Assembly: GCA_963717215.1 (NCBI GenBank)
Contig: CAVQVS010000006.1
Coordinates: forward strand, 1,204,740-1,268,739
Direction: 5' to 3'
Length of the DNA stretch: 64,000 nucleotides
DNA from: Roseiarcus sp963717215
GTDB taxonomy: Bacteria > Pseudomonadota > Alphaproteobacteria > Rhizobiales > Beijerinckiaceae
The first letter of the stretch is position 1; each line of letters starts with the position of its first letter. A program made the position numbers and the translations under genes. Of this stretch, positions 1 to 8,926 are shown in pieces. Below the pieces are notes generated by a model. The model was not told the origin of the DNA and made no database searches. It worked only from the letters and a program-made list of their open reading frames with translations.

Positions 1-60
1 TAGGGGTTCGCCCTCGAATTGCTTGGGCAATCGCCTTTTTTGACAGGAGTTCTGGGGCGT

Positions 61-810
61 ATGAAGATCCTCGTGCCCGTCAAACGGGTGGTCGACTACA
101 ACATCAAGATCCGGATCAGGTCAGACGGCTCTGGAGTTGAACTCGCCAACGTCAAAATGTCGATGAATCCGTTCGACGAGATCGCCGTCGAGGAGGCGCT
201 GCGGCAGAAAGAAGCCGGCAAGGCGACAGAAGTGGTCATTGTCTCCATCGGCCCGCAGCAGGCCAGCGAAACCATTCGCACCGCGCTTGCCATGGGCGCC
301 GACCGCGGAATCCTGATCAAGAGCGAGGCGCTCGTCGAGCCGCTAACGGTCGCCAAACTGCTCAAGGGTGTCGTCGCCGCCGAACAACCTGGCCTTGTCA
401 TCATGGGGAAGCAGGCGATCGACGACGATTCGAACCAGACCGGACAGATGCTTGCGGCGCTCACCGGCTTGGGTCAGGGCACGTTCGCCTCCAAGGTCGT
501 CATCGGCGACGGCTCGGTCGAAGTCACGCGCGAAGTCGACGGCGGCATGCAGACCGTTTCGCTGAAGCTGCCGGCGATCGTCACCACCGATTTGCGCCTG
601 AACGAGCCGCGCTACGCTTCGCTCCCAAACATTATGAAGGCGAAGAAGAAGCCAATTGAGGAGAAGACGCCGGCCGACTATGGGATCGACGTTTCGCCCC
701 GGCTCAAGGTGCTGAAGACCATTGAGCCCCCTGCTCGCAAGTCCGGCGTCAAAGTGAAATCGGTGGCGGAGCTGGTCGCCAAGCTGCACGACGAAGCCGG
801 GGTGATCTGA
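61..810 (+). CDS. etfB: Electron transfer flavoprotein beta subunit
   Basis: Beta subunit of the FAD-containing heterodimer that collects electrons from acyl-CoA and other flavin dehydrogenases and passes them to ETF-ubiquinone oxidoreductase. The N-terminus MKILVPVKRVVDYN is the family signature, and the 249-residue length is normal. I start at the ATG at 61 rather than at the earlier in-frame codon at 19, because homology begins there and AGGAG lies about 11 bases upstream. The AMP-binding ETF fold is recognisable through the VSIGP and MGADRGI segments. etfA follows after two bases, so the pair is co-transcribed and translationally coupled. Confidence 0.96.
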   Translation: MKILVPVKRVVDYNIKIRIRSDGSGVELANVKMSMNPFDEIAVEEALRQKEAGKATEVVIVSIGPQQASETIRTALAMGADRGILIKSEALVEPLTVAKLLKGVVAAEQPGLVIMGKQAIDDDSNQTGQMLAALTGLGQGTFASKVVIGDGSVEVTREVDGGMQTVSLKLPAIVTTDLRLNEPRYASLPNIMKAKKKPIEEKTPADYGIDVSPRLKVLKTIEPPARKSGVKVKSVAELVAKLHDEAGVI

Positions 811-812
811 CA

Positions 813-1757
813 ATGGCGACTCTTCTTCTGGCGGAAGTCGCGGGCGGCAAATTGAACGATGCGACCGCGCGCGCGCTGACCGCAGCGCTCGAGCTCAAGG
901 CCCCCGTCGATGTTCTTGTCGCAGGCTCCAATATCGGTGGAGCCGCGGAGGCGGCCGCCAAACTTCAAGGCGTGGCGAAAGTGATGGTCGCCGACGATCC
1001 GCGTTACGAGCACGGGCTTGCGGAGCCGCTGGCGGCGCTCATCGTCAGCCTCGCGCCCGGCTATGACGCCATCGTCGCGCCCTCGACCGCGAGCGCCAAG
1101 AATGTTGCCCCACGCGTTGCGGCGCTCATCGACGTGATGCAGATTTCCGACATCATCAAGGTTATTGGTCCGAAGACCTTCGATCGGCCAATCTATGCCG
1201 GCAACGCGATCCAGACCGTCGAGTCGACCGATTCGAAGATCGTCGTGACCGTGCGCACCGCGTCTTTCGCCGCGACCGGCGAGGGCGGCTCGGCGCCGAT
1301 CGAGGCCGTCGCGCCCGCCGGCGATCCGGCTGTGTCGTCCTTCGTCGGCGAGGCGCTCGCCAAGTCCGACCGACCGGAACTGGCCTCGGCCAAGATCATC
1401 ATCTCCGGCGGCCGGGCGATGCAGAAGGCGGAAAATTTCAAGACCTATATCGAGCCGGTCGCAGACAAGCTCGGCGCAGCGATGGGCGCTTCCCGCGCCG
1501 CGGTCGACGCGGGCTACGCGCCCAACGACTGGCAAGTCGGCCAGACCGGCAAGGTTGTGGCGCCGGATCTCTATATTGCGGTCGGCATCTCGGGCGCGAT
1601 CCAGCATCTGGCGGGCATGAAGGATTCGAAGGTCATCGTCGCGATCAACAAGGATGAGGAGGCGCCGATCTTTCAGGTCGCCGACTACGGCCTGGTCGCC
1701 GATCTCTATACGGCGTTGCCCGAACTCGCAGCGGAGCTCGCGAAGATCGGGCGTTGA
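813..1757 (+). CDS. etfA: Electron transfer flavoprotein alpha subunit
   Basis: Alpha subunit of ETF, carrying most of the FAD site. The N-terminal half (LLLAEVAGGKLNDATARAL) is the ETF alpha/beta fold. The C-terminal FAD domain shows VGQTGKVVAPDLYIAVGISG and then AIQHLAGMKDSKVIVAINKD, the typical flavin-binding stretch. 314 residues is the usual length. Only two bases separate it from etfB. The 3-hydroxyacyl-CoA dehydrogenase gene follows about 100 bases on, an arrangement common in alphaproteobacteria that links ETF to beta-oxidation or PHB turnover. Confidence 0.96.
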   Translation: MATLLLAEVAGGKLNDATARALTAALELKAPVDVLVAGSNIGGAAEAAAKLQGVAKVMVADDPRYEHGLAEPLAALIVSLAPGYDAIVAPSTASAKNVAPRVAALIDVMQISDIIKVIGPKTFDRPIYAGNAIQTVESTDSKIVVTVRTASFAATGEGGSAPIEAVAPAGDPAVSSFVGEALAKSDRPELASAKIIISGGRAMQKAENFKTYIEPVADKLGAAMGASRAAVDAGYAPNDWQVGQTGKVVAPDLYIAVGISGAIQHLAGMKDSKVIVAINKDEEAPIFQVADYGLVADLYTALPELAAELAKIGR

Positions 1758-1853
1758 GCTCGGGCTCATGCTAAAATCCCAGCGTTCGACTGGACGCTCG
1801 TGTCTGCTCGTCTATGATCGCGATGCGGCGCAGGCTGTTCGCTGGAAAGAAAA

Positions 1854-2735
1854 ATGACATTCAACATCGAAACGGTCGGCGTCATCGGCGCCGGCCAGAT
1901 GGGCGCCGGCATCGCCGAGGTCGCCGCTCAGGCGGGAATGACCGTCTCGCTCACCGACGTCGCCGAGGAGCGGATCAACGCGGCTCTCGCGACCATCAAC
2001 GGTCACCTCTCCCGCCAAGTCGCAAAGGGCCAGATCGACGAAGCGGAGCGTAAGGCGATCCTCGATCGCATTCTCGTGGCTCCGACCTTCGACAAGCTTG
2101 GCGACTGCGATCTCATCGTCGAGGCTGCCTCCGAGAATGAGGAGGTCAAGCGCAAGATTTTCATCGCCTTGCGCTCTTTTCTCAAGCCGGACGCGATCGT
2201 CGCGTCGAACACATCCTCGATCTCAATCACGCGGCTCGCCTCGGTGACCTCCAATCCCGAGCGGTTCATCGGCATCCATTTCATGAACCCGGTGCCGCGC
2301 ATGCAGCTGGTCGAATTGATCCGCGGCATCGCCACCAAGGATGAGACGTTCGACGCCGCCAAGGCCTTCGTCGTTCGGCTCGGCAAGACGGCGACGATGT
2401 CCGAGGATTTTCCCGCGTTCATCGTTAACCGCATCCTGCTGCCAATGATCAACGAGGCGGTTTATACGCTCTACGAGGGCGTTGGCTCGGTCGACGCGAT
2501 CGACACCGCCATGCGGCTTGGCGCCAATCACCCGATGGGGCCGCTGCAACTCGCCGACTTCATCGGCCTCGACACCTGTCTCGCCGTCATGCAGGTGCTG
2601 CACGAGGGGCTCGCGGATTCCAAATACCGCCCCTGCCCGCTGCTGGTGAAATATGTCGAAGCCGGGTGGCTCGGCAGGAAGACCCAGCGCGGCTTCTACG
2701 ACTACCGCGGCGAAACCCCGGTGCCGACGCGCTGA
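1854..2735 (+). CDS. hbdA: 3-hydroxybutyryl-CoA dehydrogenase
   Basis: NAD(P)-dependent oxidation of 3-hydroxybutyryl-CoA to acetoacetyl-CoA (or the reverse), in fatty-acid oxidation or PHB metabolism. The N-terminal Rossmann motif VIGAGQMGAGIAEVAA is clear. The catalytic His region IGIHFMNPVPRMQLVELI and the C-terminal helical domain (NRILLPMINEAV, LGANHPMGPLQLADFIGLD) follow in order. 293 residues matches the single-function family. It follows etfBA on the same strand. The symbol is uncertain because hbd and paaH are both used. Confidence 0.93.
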   Translation: MTFNIETVGVIGAGQMGAGIAEVAAQAGMTVSLTDVAEERINAALATINGHLSRQVAKGQIDEAERKAILDRILVAPTFDKLGDCDLIVEAASENEEVKRKIFIALRSFLKPDAIVASNTSSISITRLASVTSNPERFIGIHFMNPVPRMQLVELIRGIATKDETFDAAKAFVVRLGKTATMSEDFPAFIVNRILLPMINEAVYTLYEGVGSVDAIDTAMRLGANHPMGPLQLADFIGLDTCLAVMQVLHEGLADSKYRPCPLLVKYVEAGWLGRKTQRGFYDYRGETPVPTR

Positions 2736-2757
2736 CAAGAGGGAGCCTCGACAACGA

Positions 2758-3447
2758 TTGTCGCGCTCGGAAAGGCTTCTCGCGCTTCTTCAGGCGCTGC
2801 GGCGGCGGCGGCGGCCGGTCAGCGGGCGGGTCCTTGCCGGCGAACTCGGCGTCTCCTTAAGAACGCTCTATCGCGACATCGCCAGCTTGCAGGGGCAGGG
2901 GGCGGAAATCGAGGGTGAGGCGGGCTTGGGGTATGTCCTCAAGCCAGGGTTCTGGCTTCCGCCCCTCATGTTCAGCGGTGAGGAGATCGAGGCGCTCGTT
3001 CTTGGCGCGCGCTGGGTCGGAGCGAGGACCGACGAAAATCTTGCGCTCGCGGCGCGTGACGCGATCGCCAAGATCACCGCGGTGCTCCCGCCGGCTCTGC
3101 GTGACGACGTCGAGTCTTCGACGCTCTTGGTTCCAGGCAAAATGTCGGGCGGCGCTGCGCCGGATCTCGCCCCGATCCGCGCCGCAATCCGCGCCGAGCG
3201 CAAGCTCGCGCTTGCCTATCGTGACGCACGCGGGGGGAGCACGGAACGCACCATCTGGCCGTTCGGCATCGGATATTTCGACGAGGCGCGCGTCGTCATG
3301 GCCTGGTGCGAACTCAGGCAAGGGTTCCGCCATTTTCGCGCCGACCGCATAGTCTCGTGCCAGACGCTCGAAGCGCGCTCTCCGCTGGGCCGCCGACGTT
3401 TGCTGAGGGATTGGCGCACCAGCGAAGGCGTCGGGCCACCCGAATAA
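2758..3447 (+). CDS. YafY-type HTH/WYL transcriptional regulator
   Basis: Predicted DNA-binding regulator with an N-terminal HTH_11 domain (SRSERLLALLQAL, then LAGELGVSLRTLYRDIASLQ) and a C-terminal WYL domain (ERTIWPFGIGYFDEARVVMAWCELRQGFRHFR). WYL domains in this family sense small ligands. I choose the TTG at 2758, giving 229 residues, because homology starts at SRSERLLALL. The longer reading from 2653 would overlap the upstream dehydrogenase by 83 bases. The target is unknown; the downstream VOC gene about 260 bases away is a possible one. Confidence 0.85.
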   Translation: MSRSERLLALLQALRRRRRPVSGRVLAGELGVSLRTLYRDIASLQGQGAEIEGEAGLGYVLKPGFWLPPLMFSGEEIEALVLGARWVGARTDENLALAARDAIAKITAVLPPALRDDVESSTLLVPGKMSGGAAPDLAPIRAAIRAERKLALAYRDARGGSTERTIWPFGIGYFDEARVVMAWCELRQGFRHFRADRIVSCQTLEARSPLGRRRLLRDWRTSEGVGPPE

Positions 3448-3706
3448 ATGGGAATTCGCCGGACTCCTCTGCCGCCCCGGCATCCTCGGGTCGGCGGCTC
3501 GATTTCCGCGAGGCGCACAATGTTGCGCGACGCAATGATTTCAGGATCTTAAGCGCGCTTTGATGCAGCCTTGTAGCTGGAAGCCCGAGCTTCGATGCGG
3601 GAAGCGCGCTTCCATCACCCACCGAATCGCAAATCACGCTGCTGACAGAATCTGACGTGCCGGCGCGCGAGGGTCGCGCTCACCTCAAGAAAAGGAGCGA
3701 TTCCCG

Positions 3707-4075
3707 ATGGGCCTGCCGCATTTCGTCCTCATCTATGTCGACGAGCCTCAGGAGAGCGCTGATTTCTACGCGCGCTTGCTTGACCGCCAGCCGCTGGATT
3801 CCTCGCGGAACTTCGTCATGTTTGCACTCGCGCCCGATCTGAGGCTTGGGCTCTGGGCGCGCCGCGACGTCCAGCCCACGCCGCTCGGGGCGGGCGACAC
3901 CGGCGAACTGGCGATGGCGGTTGGGAGCAACGAGGACGTTGAAGCGCTCTGCGCCGATCAGAAGCGCAAAGGCGTCACGATTTTGCAGGAACCCGTGACC
4001 ATGGACTTCGGCCGGACCTTCCTTGCCGCAGACCCAGACGGACATCGCCTTCGGGTGTTCTGCCCGGCGCCTTGA
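3707..4075 (+). CDS. VOC (glyoxalase/bleomycin resistance) family protein
   Basis: Small 122-residue protein of the vicinal-oxygen-chelate fold. It begins MGLPHFVLIYVDEPQESADFYARLL, where the YVDEPQESADFY stretch is the usual first beta-alpha motif, and ends with FLAADPDGHRLRVF, the characteristic last strand. Substrate cannot be assigned; such proteins act as glyoxalases, dioxygenases or binding proteins. AAGGAG sits about eight bases before the ATG. The 259 bases upstream hold no other gene that I recognise. Confidence 0.87.
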   Translation: MGLPHFVLIYVDEPQESADFYARLLDRQPLDSSRNFVMFALAPDLRLGLWARRDVQPTPLGAGDTGELAMAVGSNEDVEALCADQKRKGVTILQEPVTMDFGRTFLAADPDGHRLRVFCPAP

Positions 4076-4184
4076 TGAGTTCAGCCTAAATCGACGCGAA
4101 GACGATCGCGGCCTCCACGCCTTAGATCGCTCCGCGGCGACGCCATTCCGTTGTGCTCGGCTATTTCGCCTAAGATTTGAGTCG

Positions 4185-4877
4185 CTATGCCGGAGTGAAG
4201 GAAGCGTATTCTGCGGCGCGAGAATTCCTAACGACCACCAGGCCCAATTGCTCCTCCGAGCCCAACTGCTTCCAGTTCCCTCGTGAGCGAGACAGACTCG
4301 GTTGCTCGAGTTCGCCCAGTCTTACTCTCGGGGGCAAAAGCGAAGCCTGCATTTTGATATGATGTCGCCGCCAACTAGCGAGGTGCTTCCAAAGTAAGTC
4401 TTTGAACTCATCGAGGCAGGAGTACGAACTAAATAGATATCGTTTTTCGTTTTCGATTCTATTCTTAAAATGGATAACGGCTTTCAGTTGATCGCCAGGG
4501 TCGGATAACCTTGCAGGTTCAATTTGTTTAAAGAGTAGCGCTATGTCTTTAATTTTCCCTTGTTCATGAAGTTGCTCAGCAAGATGAAATTCCTCGGAAG
4601 TTCCTGAGGTGAAACCGCCTCCAGGTGAGGACCCCCATCGGTCATGTAGAACAAATACCGCGTAGTCACATTGACGAAGGTCTTCGTTGATGTGGGACTG
4701 CGGCCGTCCAATGCCGCCCACTGTCTCCTCCCAACTCACCGGCTCGAACTCTACGTCCCCATCCGGCCCATGAACCTGGGAGAACCAGTTCAACCTCCCA
4801 CGGAAGCTCTTTCGCTCTTCCTCGAGGCCTTGCGGAGAACCGATGAAAATACGGTACTTTGTAATCGACCTGGGCAT
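4185..4877 (-). CDS. DUF4062 / TIR-like domain protein
   Basis: A 230-residue protein opening with YRIFIGSPQGLEEERKSF, the strand-helix start typical of DUF4062, a TIR-like Rossmann domain. It continues with INEDLRQCDYAVFVLHDRWGS and SGTSEEFHLAEQL, where the Glu pair lies at the position of the TIR catalytic Glu. Homology seems to fade after about residue 175. The TPR or effector region often attached to DUF4062 is absent, and the last 55 residues look unstructured. ATG at 4877 is preferred over an in-frame TTG at 4889. It is AT-richer than its neighbours. It lies 303 bases downstream of the ATPase-cyclase gene on the same strand and may be its partner; this is inference. Confidence 0.7.
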   Translation of the reverse strand: MPRSITKYRIFIGSPQGLEEERKSFRGRLNWFSQVHGPDGDVEFEPVSWEETVGGIGRPQSHINEDLRQCDYAVFVLHDRWGSSPGGGFTSGTSEEFHLAEQLHEQGKIKDIALLFKQIEPARLSDPGDQLKAVIHFKNRIENEKRYLFSSYSCLDEFKDLLWKHLASWRRHHIKMQASLLPPRVRLGELEQPSLSRSRGNWKQLGSEEQLGLVVVRNSRAAEYASFTPA

Positions 4878-5180
4878 ATCAAGCCCCAAAAGGCGGATGC
4901 AACGTAATCGTCCTGACGTTAGCCTCCCGCGGAGTCAATCACAACTCCAAATTCGCGGAGTTTGCAAACTCGACCCGCGGTAATCGATTCGTTTCTTGCT
5001 TGGAGAGATTCCCCTGGCGACACGCATGCACTAGCCATATTCGAGCAGGCTTAGAACCGCGCATAGGCGTCGAGTGCTTTGAGGGATGGGCTCGCCTGAC
5101 GGTCAGGGTCGGAAACGCCCGTCGCCCACGGTGTGACTCCAAGCCCGCTTGGCGCAACTCGCTCCGCATTGCCTCTCGTT

Positions 5181-7307
5181 CTAGAGGCTCACCGCGCTGG
5201 CGCTTCCGAACAAATAGATCGGAATGTGCTGGGCTGCCTCGCTGTCTTTCGAAATCAAGATGCCGGCTCCAGCCTGATACCGTTGAGCGCCGACATAGTG
5301 ATCGTCGAGGAGCGAAAAACCTTCTTCCTCGAAACGATATCCGTACCGTCGCGCGTCGTCGACGAATTGCTGAGAGAGGAGAATGTCCCCTGGTTTGGCC
5401 AGGGGTTCGATTCGCGCGGCGACGACAACAATGTCGGAGATTTCCGGGTGCTGTGCGCCTTCAAGAGCAGGATTGAGTTTCCAGAACCCGCTATGCGCGC
5501 CGATTCTGATCTGCAAATTGTATCCGGAGGCCAGGAGCTGGGCGCTGAGCCCTCGCGCCGCGCGCAACAACCTGCCCGGGCTTCTATCTGCTAAAACCAG
5601 ATGGTCGCCGGCGGACGTGTTCGCGTAGTCCAAATCGCGCGTGAACTGTCGGAACAGATCGCGCCAGTATTTGTCGAAGGTCTGCGACCTTCCGGCGATC
5701 TGAACGACGTTTTCCCGGTAGCCGCGAATATCACCAACAACGACGAACCGGATGCTTTCCTCGGGCCGCCATTCGAGTTCGTCGCCCACGACGTTGTGCT
5801 TGTTCAGCTCCTTGAGAAACCCGACGTTTCGGCGCGTGATGAAATCGCTGAGCGAGGGGTGGATCAGATAAGTCTCGGCATGCGGCAAGACATGGATCTT
5901 GCCGAAGGCGATGTCCCCGACCGGGGCGAACTTCTGCACGAGCCGGGCCGGATCGTCCCGGCTCTGCTGGACGATTCCGACCAGCCCTAAGGCATAGAGA
6001 GCGCAGAAGGGATGTCGCGCCGCCTCGGTTTCGATCTCGTATTGTCTCGCGGCGACGTCCGCGTAGGCCTGGGAGGCCTCGACGACCTCGTCGTACGTCA
6101 GCACGTTGGATTTGATGATCTGGGGGAAGATCTCCGGGTACAATCCGCTGAAGAAGGGCGCGACCTCGTTGAAGAGCGTTTCCACCCTCTCCGCGGCTGC
6201 GGAATTGATCGCGTTGCGAATTTCCTGCTGACTTCGTCTCTTGACGCCGATCAGGCTGATCTCCTTGCCGATGACGATCGCGTCGCGCGGCCTCAGCGAG
6301 CAGTGGCGAGTCCAATAGTCTATCGCTCGCTCTTGCCGTGCTGTTCCCGCATTTGAAACATATTCATTCTTCGGTCCGAGAAAACGCAGCAGCGGATCCT
6401 CACTGCTCCTGTCGACCAGATCGCTCTTTGAGGCGATCGCGATGTTGTTTTCGATGATTTGCTTGATGTCCTCGATTCTGTAGCGCAGCTCTCTTCGGAA
6501 CGACCTCAGGTTGGAGAATTGCGGCTCGTTCTGCGCGGCGTGCTGATAGGCCTCCTTTCGGATCGAGACGAAGATCCGCACATGGGGATTGATTCCGTGC
6601 AGGCGTCTCAGGGCCAGCCAGGCGCCGATCTGGCCGGCGTGCCAGATACGGACGAACCGCTCGTGCACCTCGTTGCGGCGGAGGTAAGAAAAATTGATGT
6701 AGTGGATGAGATACTCGTCGATGTTGTCGACGAATATTCCCGCCTGCTTGTGAATTGTCGCGAAGATGCGCGTGATCTGTTGCGCCGCGCGCATGATCAG
6801 AAAGATCTCGCTACGCTGAGCCGCCAGGCAATCATGCAGGATGTCAAATGGCCTGGTGATGTGCGGGTGAGCCAGGATGTTCAGCAAGGTCTGCGGTAAA
6901 TCCTTCGATTCCAGCAATTCTTCAAGCTGCTGGTGAACGTCGCGATCGTCCTGGAACCCCTTGATCAGGCATATCGAAAAAGCAATGTTCCACAGCGTCT
7001 CCCAGTTGTCGCTGCTCTCCAGGACGTTGATGATTTCATTGGGCAGGATCGGGGGCTTGTTGCTCGGGCGATCGACAATCGGCGAGAACGGAAAGCAGCG
7101 ATAGTCATTTTCCTGCAATGAAATGCGCTTGAGCTTGAGAACCAGCGTCTTCCCGAATCCCTTCGGCGCCACGAGGGCGTGAGAAGACAAGTTGAGGTTG
7201 GATAGGAACTCTTCGACCTCCGTTGTTCGAAGCAAGACCGAGCCTTGCGAACTGCTCAGGTCTCTGAGTTCGGTCAGCTGTTGCGCGTCTTCAACCCATG
7301 CCGGCAT
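5181..7307 (-). CDS. P-loop ATPase fused to a degenerate class III nucleotide cyclase domain
   Basis: A 708-residue protein starting at the ATG at 7307, with GGAGG five bases upstream; an in-frame GTG lies at 7319. Residues 47-54 (APKGFGKT) are a Walker A motif, 190-199 (GIFVDNIDEY) a Walker B-like strand, and VSIRKEAY near 250 a sensor-like arginine strand, together a STAND/ORC-like ATPase. The C-terminal 190 residues follow the class III cyclase pattern: VVVGDIRGY (metal Asp526), SAGD (metal Asp568), RIGAHSGF, and SDIVVVAARIEPL with Arg632 kept. The usual substrate Lys is Thr564 and the transition-state Asn is Val628. The fold is therefore clear but activity is doubtful. It lies 100 bases after trmD. 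I do not know a named family with this fusion. Confidence 0.75.
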   Translation of the reverse strand: MPAWVEDAQQLTELRDLSSSQGSVLLRTTEVEEFLSNLNLSSHALVAPKGFGKTLVLKLKRISLQENDYRCFPFSPIVDRPSNKPPILPNEIINVLESSDNWETLWNIAFSICLIKGFQDDRDVHQQLEELLESKDLPQTLLNILAHPHITRPFDILHDCLAAQRSEIFLIMRAAQQITRIFATIHKQAGIFVDNIDEYLIHYINFSYLRRNEVHERFVRIWHAGQIGAWLALRRLHGINPHVRIFVSIRKEAYQHAAQNEPQFSNLRSFRRELRYRIEDIKQIIENNIAIASKSDLVDRSSEDPLLRFLGPKNEYVSNAGTARQERAIDYWTRHCSLRPRDAIVIGKEISLIGVKRRSQQEIRNAINSAAAERVETLFNEVAPFFSGLYPEIFPQIIKSNVLTYDEVVEASQAYADVAARQYEIETEAARHPFCALYALGLVGIVQQSRDDPARLVQKFAPVGDIAFGKIHVLPHAETYLIHPSLSDFITRRNVGFLKELNKHNVVGDELEWRPEESIRFVVVGDIRGYRENVVQIAGRSQTFDKYWRDLFRQFTRDLDYANTSAGDHLVLADRSPGRLLRAARGLSAQLLASGYNLQIRIGAHSGFWKLNPALEGAQHPEISDIVVVAARIEPLAKPGDILLSQQFVDDARRYGYRFEEEGFSLLDDHYVGAQRYQAGAGILISKDSEAAQHIPIYLFGSASAVSL

Positions 7308-7407
7308 TCCGGCCTCCACAAACTATTTTGACCGCCGGCGGGTTCGCCGCGGGTACGATTCGATAAATAGCGAGAACAAACCACGACCCGGGCGAATTGG
7401 GCCGCGC

Positions 7408-8088
7408 CTAACGCTCCGTCAAGTCCGGGCGTCTCTCTCGCGTGATCCGCTCGGCCTCCGCGCGTCGCCAGGTCGCGATCTTGGCGTGGTCGCCCGAGAG
7501 CAGCACCTCGGGAATTGCGCGTCCCTCCCATTCGCGCGGGCGGGTATAGTGCGGATATTCCAGCAGCCCGCGCTCGAAGCTCTCCTCTGCCCCCGACGCC
7601 TCCTTGCCCATCACGCCGGGGATCAGGCGCACGCAGGCGTCGACAATGGCGAGCGCGGCGATTTCGCCGCCCGACAGCACATAATCGCCGATCGACACTT
7701 CGACGAGACCGCGCGCTTCGATGACGCGCTCATCGACGCCCTCGAAGCGCGGGCAGAGAATGACGAGGCCTGGCCCCGCCGCCCATTCTCGAGCGCGAGC
7801 CTGGCGGAAGGGCTCGCCGCGCGGGCTCATGATCAGGCGCGGCCTCGCATCATCCGGCGCGAGCGCCGCGTCCAGGCTCGCGGCGACGACGTCCGCCCGC
7901 ATCACCATTCCCGGGCCGCCGCTCGCGGGCGTATCGTCAACCGCCCGATGGCGACCGAGCCCATGCTCGCGGATGTCGAGCGCGTTCAGCGACCACAAGC
8001 CGCGCGCCAGCGCATCGCCGGCCAGCGACTGGCCGAGCGGGCCGGGGAACATGGCGGGAAAGAGGGTTAGGACAGTGCAGGCGAACAT
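7408..8088 (-). CDS. trmD: tRNA (guanine-37-N1)-methyltransferase
   Basis: SPOUT-class enzyme that methylates G37 next to the anticodon using S-adenosylmethionine and prevents frameshifting. The start FACTVLTLFPAMFPGPLGQSL, the segment VDDTPASGGPGMVM, the knot region LVILCPRFEGVDERV and the SAM loop SIGDYVLSGGE are all diagnostic. 226 residues is normal. It is the last core gene of ffh-rpsP-rimM-petA-trmD. Downstream on the same strand comes the ATPase-cyclase gene, not rplS. Confidence 0.95.
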   Translation of the reverse strand: MFACTVLTLFPAMFPGPLGQSLAGDALARGLWSLNALDIREHGLGRHRAVDDTPASGGPGMVMRADVVAASLDAALAPDDARPRLIMSPRGEPFRQARAREWAAGPGLVILCPRFEGVDERVIEARGLVEVSIGDYVLSGGEIAALAIVDACVRLIPGVMGKEASGAEESFERGLLEYPHYTRPREWEGRAIPEVLLSGDHAKIATWRRAEAERITRERRPDLTER

Positions 8089-8140
8089 CGGGCGAGGCTT
8101 ACGCGCTCACCCGGTTGCTGTCACCGATCGATCTTCGGAG

Positions 8141-8797
8141 TTAAACCTGCTGGATCGAGTTGAAATCGAAATTCGCGCCCGGCGGGTTCTGGCCGACCCG
8201 AACCGTCTTGTCGTCGGGGAAATGATAGGGCGGCACGGGCAGATTGTAAGGCGCAGGCACGCCCTGAAAGACGCGGCCAGCCAGATCGTATTTCGAGCCA
8301 TGGCACGGGCAGAAGAAGCCGCCCGGCCAATCGGGCGCTGGATCCGTCTTGCTGGGATCCGGATCGAACAGCGGAATACAGCCAAGGTGCGTGCAGACGC
8401 CGACCAGGACGAGAATCTCGGGCTTAACGGATCGGCTCCAGTTGGCTGCGTAAGCGGGCTGCTGGTTCTGCGCCGAGTCCGGGTCGCGCAACTGAGAAAG
8501 CAGCTTTGGATTTTTCAGTTCATCAAGCGCCGGCTGAGCCCGTTTGACGACGAACACCGGTCGCGACGCCCACAATGTCACCACCCGCTGCCCCGGCTGG
8601 AGCGCGCCGATGTCGATGTCGACCGGGCCGGCCGCGGCGATGGTGGCGGCGTCCGGGTTCATCTGGTCGATGAACGGCCACAGCGTCGCCGCCACGCCGA
8701 CCGCCGCCAGCGATCCAGTCGCCAGAAACAAGAAGTCCCGCTTCGTTACCGAGTGGCCCCCGTGGCCTGTTGAAGCCGTCTCGGAACTCATCGTCAT
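8141..8797 (-). CDS. petA: Ubiquinol-cytochrome c reductase Rieske iron-sulfur subunit
   Basis: Rieske protein of the cytochrome bc1 complex, passing electrons from ubiquinol to cytochrome c1 at the periplasmic face. The N-terminus shows KRDFLFLATGSLAAVGVA, a twin-arginine-like membrane anchor. The 2Fe-2S ligands are in CTHLGCIP and CPCHGSKYD. 218 residues is usual. I start at the ATG at 8797; another ATG lies at 8791 and a longer reading reaches 8839. petB and petC, normally adjacent, are not in the window. The gene instead lies between rimM and trmD, which is unusual. Confidence 0.94.
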   Translation of the reverse strand: MTMSSETASTGHGGHSVTKRDFLFLATGSLAAVGVAATLWPFIDQMNPDAATIAAAGPVDIDIGALQPGQRVVTLWASRPVFVVKRAQPALDELKNPKLLSQLRDPDSAQNQQPAYAANWSRSVKPEILVLVGVCTHLGCIPLFDPDPSKTDPAPDWPGGFFCPCHGSKYDLAGRVFQGVPAPYNLPVPPYHFPDDKTVRVGQNPPGANFDFNSIQQV

Positions 8798-8926
8798 ACA
8801 GCGCGTCTCCAAACGAACAAGCGGGTCTGGGATCCCCAACCACGGCGCCGGAAGAACTCAACGGCGCGAGCGCCCTTTGTGTATCCGCCCCCTTCGCCCT
8901 TAGCAACACCCCGTTGGCCGCGAACT

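Noticed and set aside
1..4075. A specific operon linking the WYL regulator and VOC protein as a defence pair
   Set aside because: WYL regulators do occur in defence islands, but here the gene follows etf/hbd closely and the VOC gene is separate; there is no positive evidence for a link to the 4.2-7.3 kb cassette.
4939..5169. 76-codon frame between the DUF4062 and ATPase-cyclase genes
   Set aside because: Arg/Pro/Ser-rich, with no homology and no ribosome binding site; treated as non-coding spacer.
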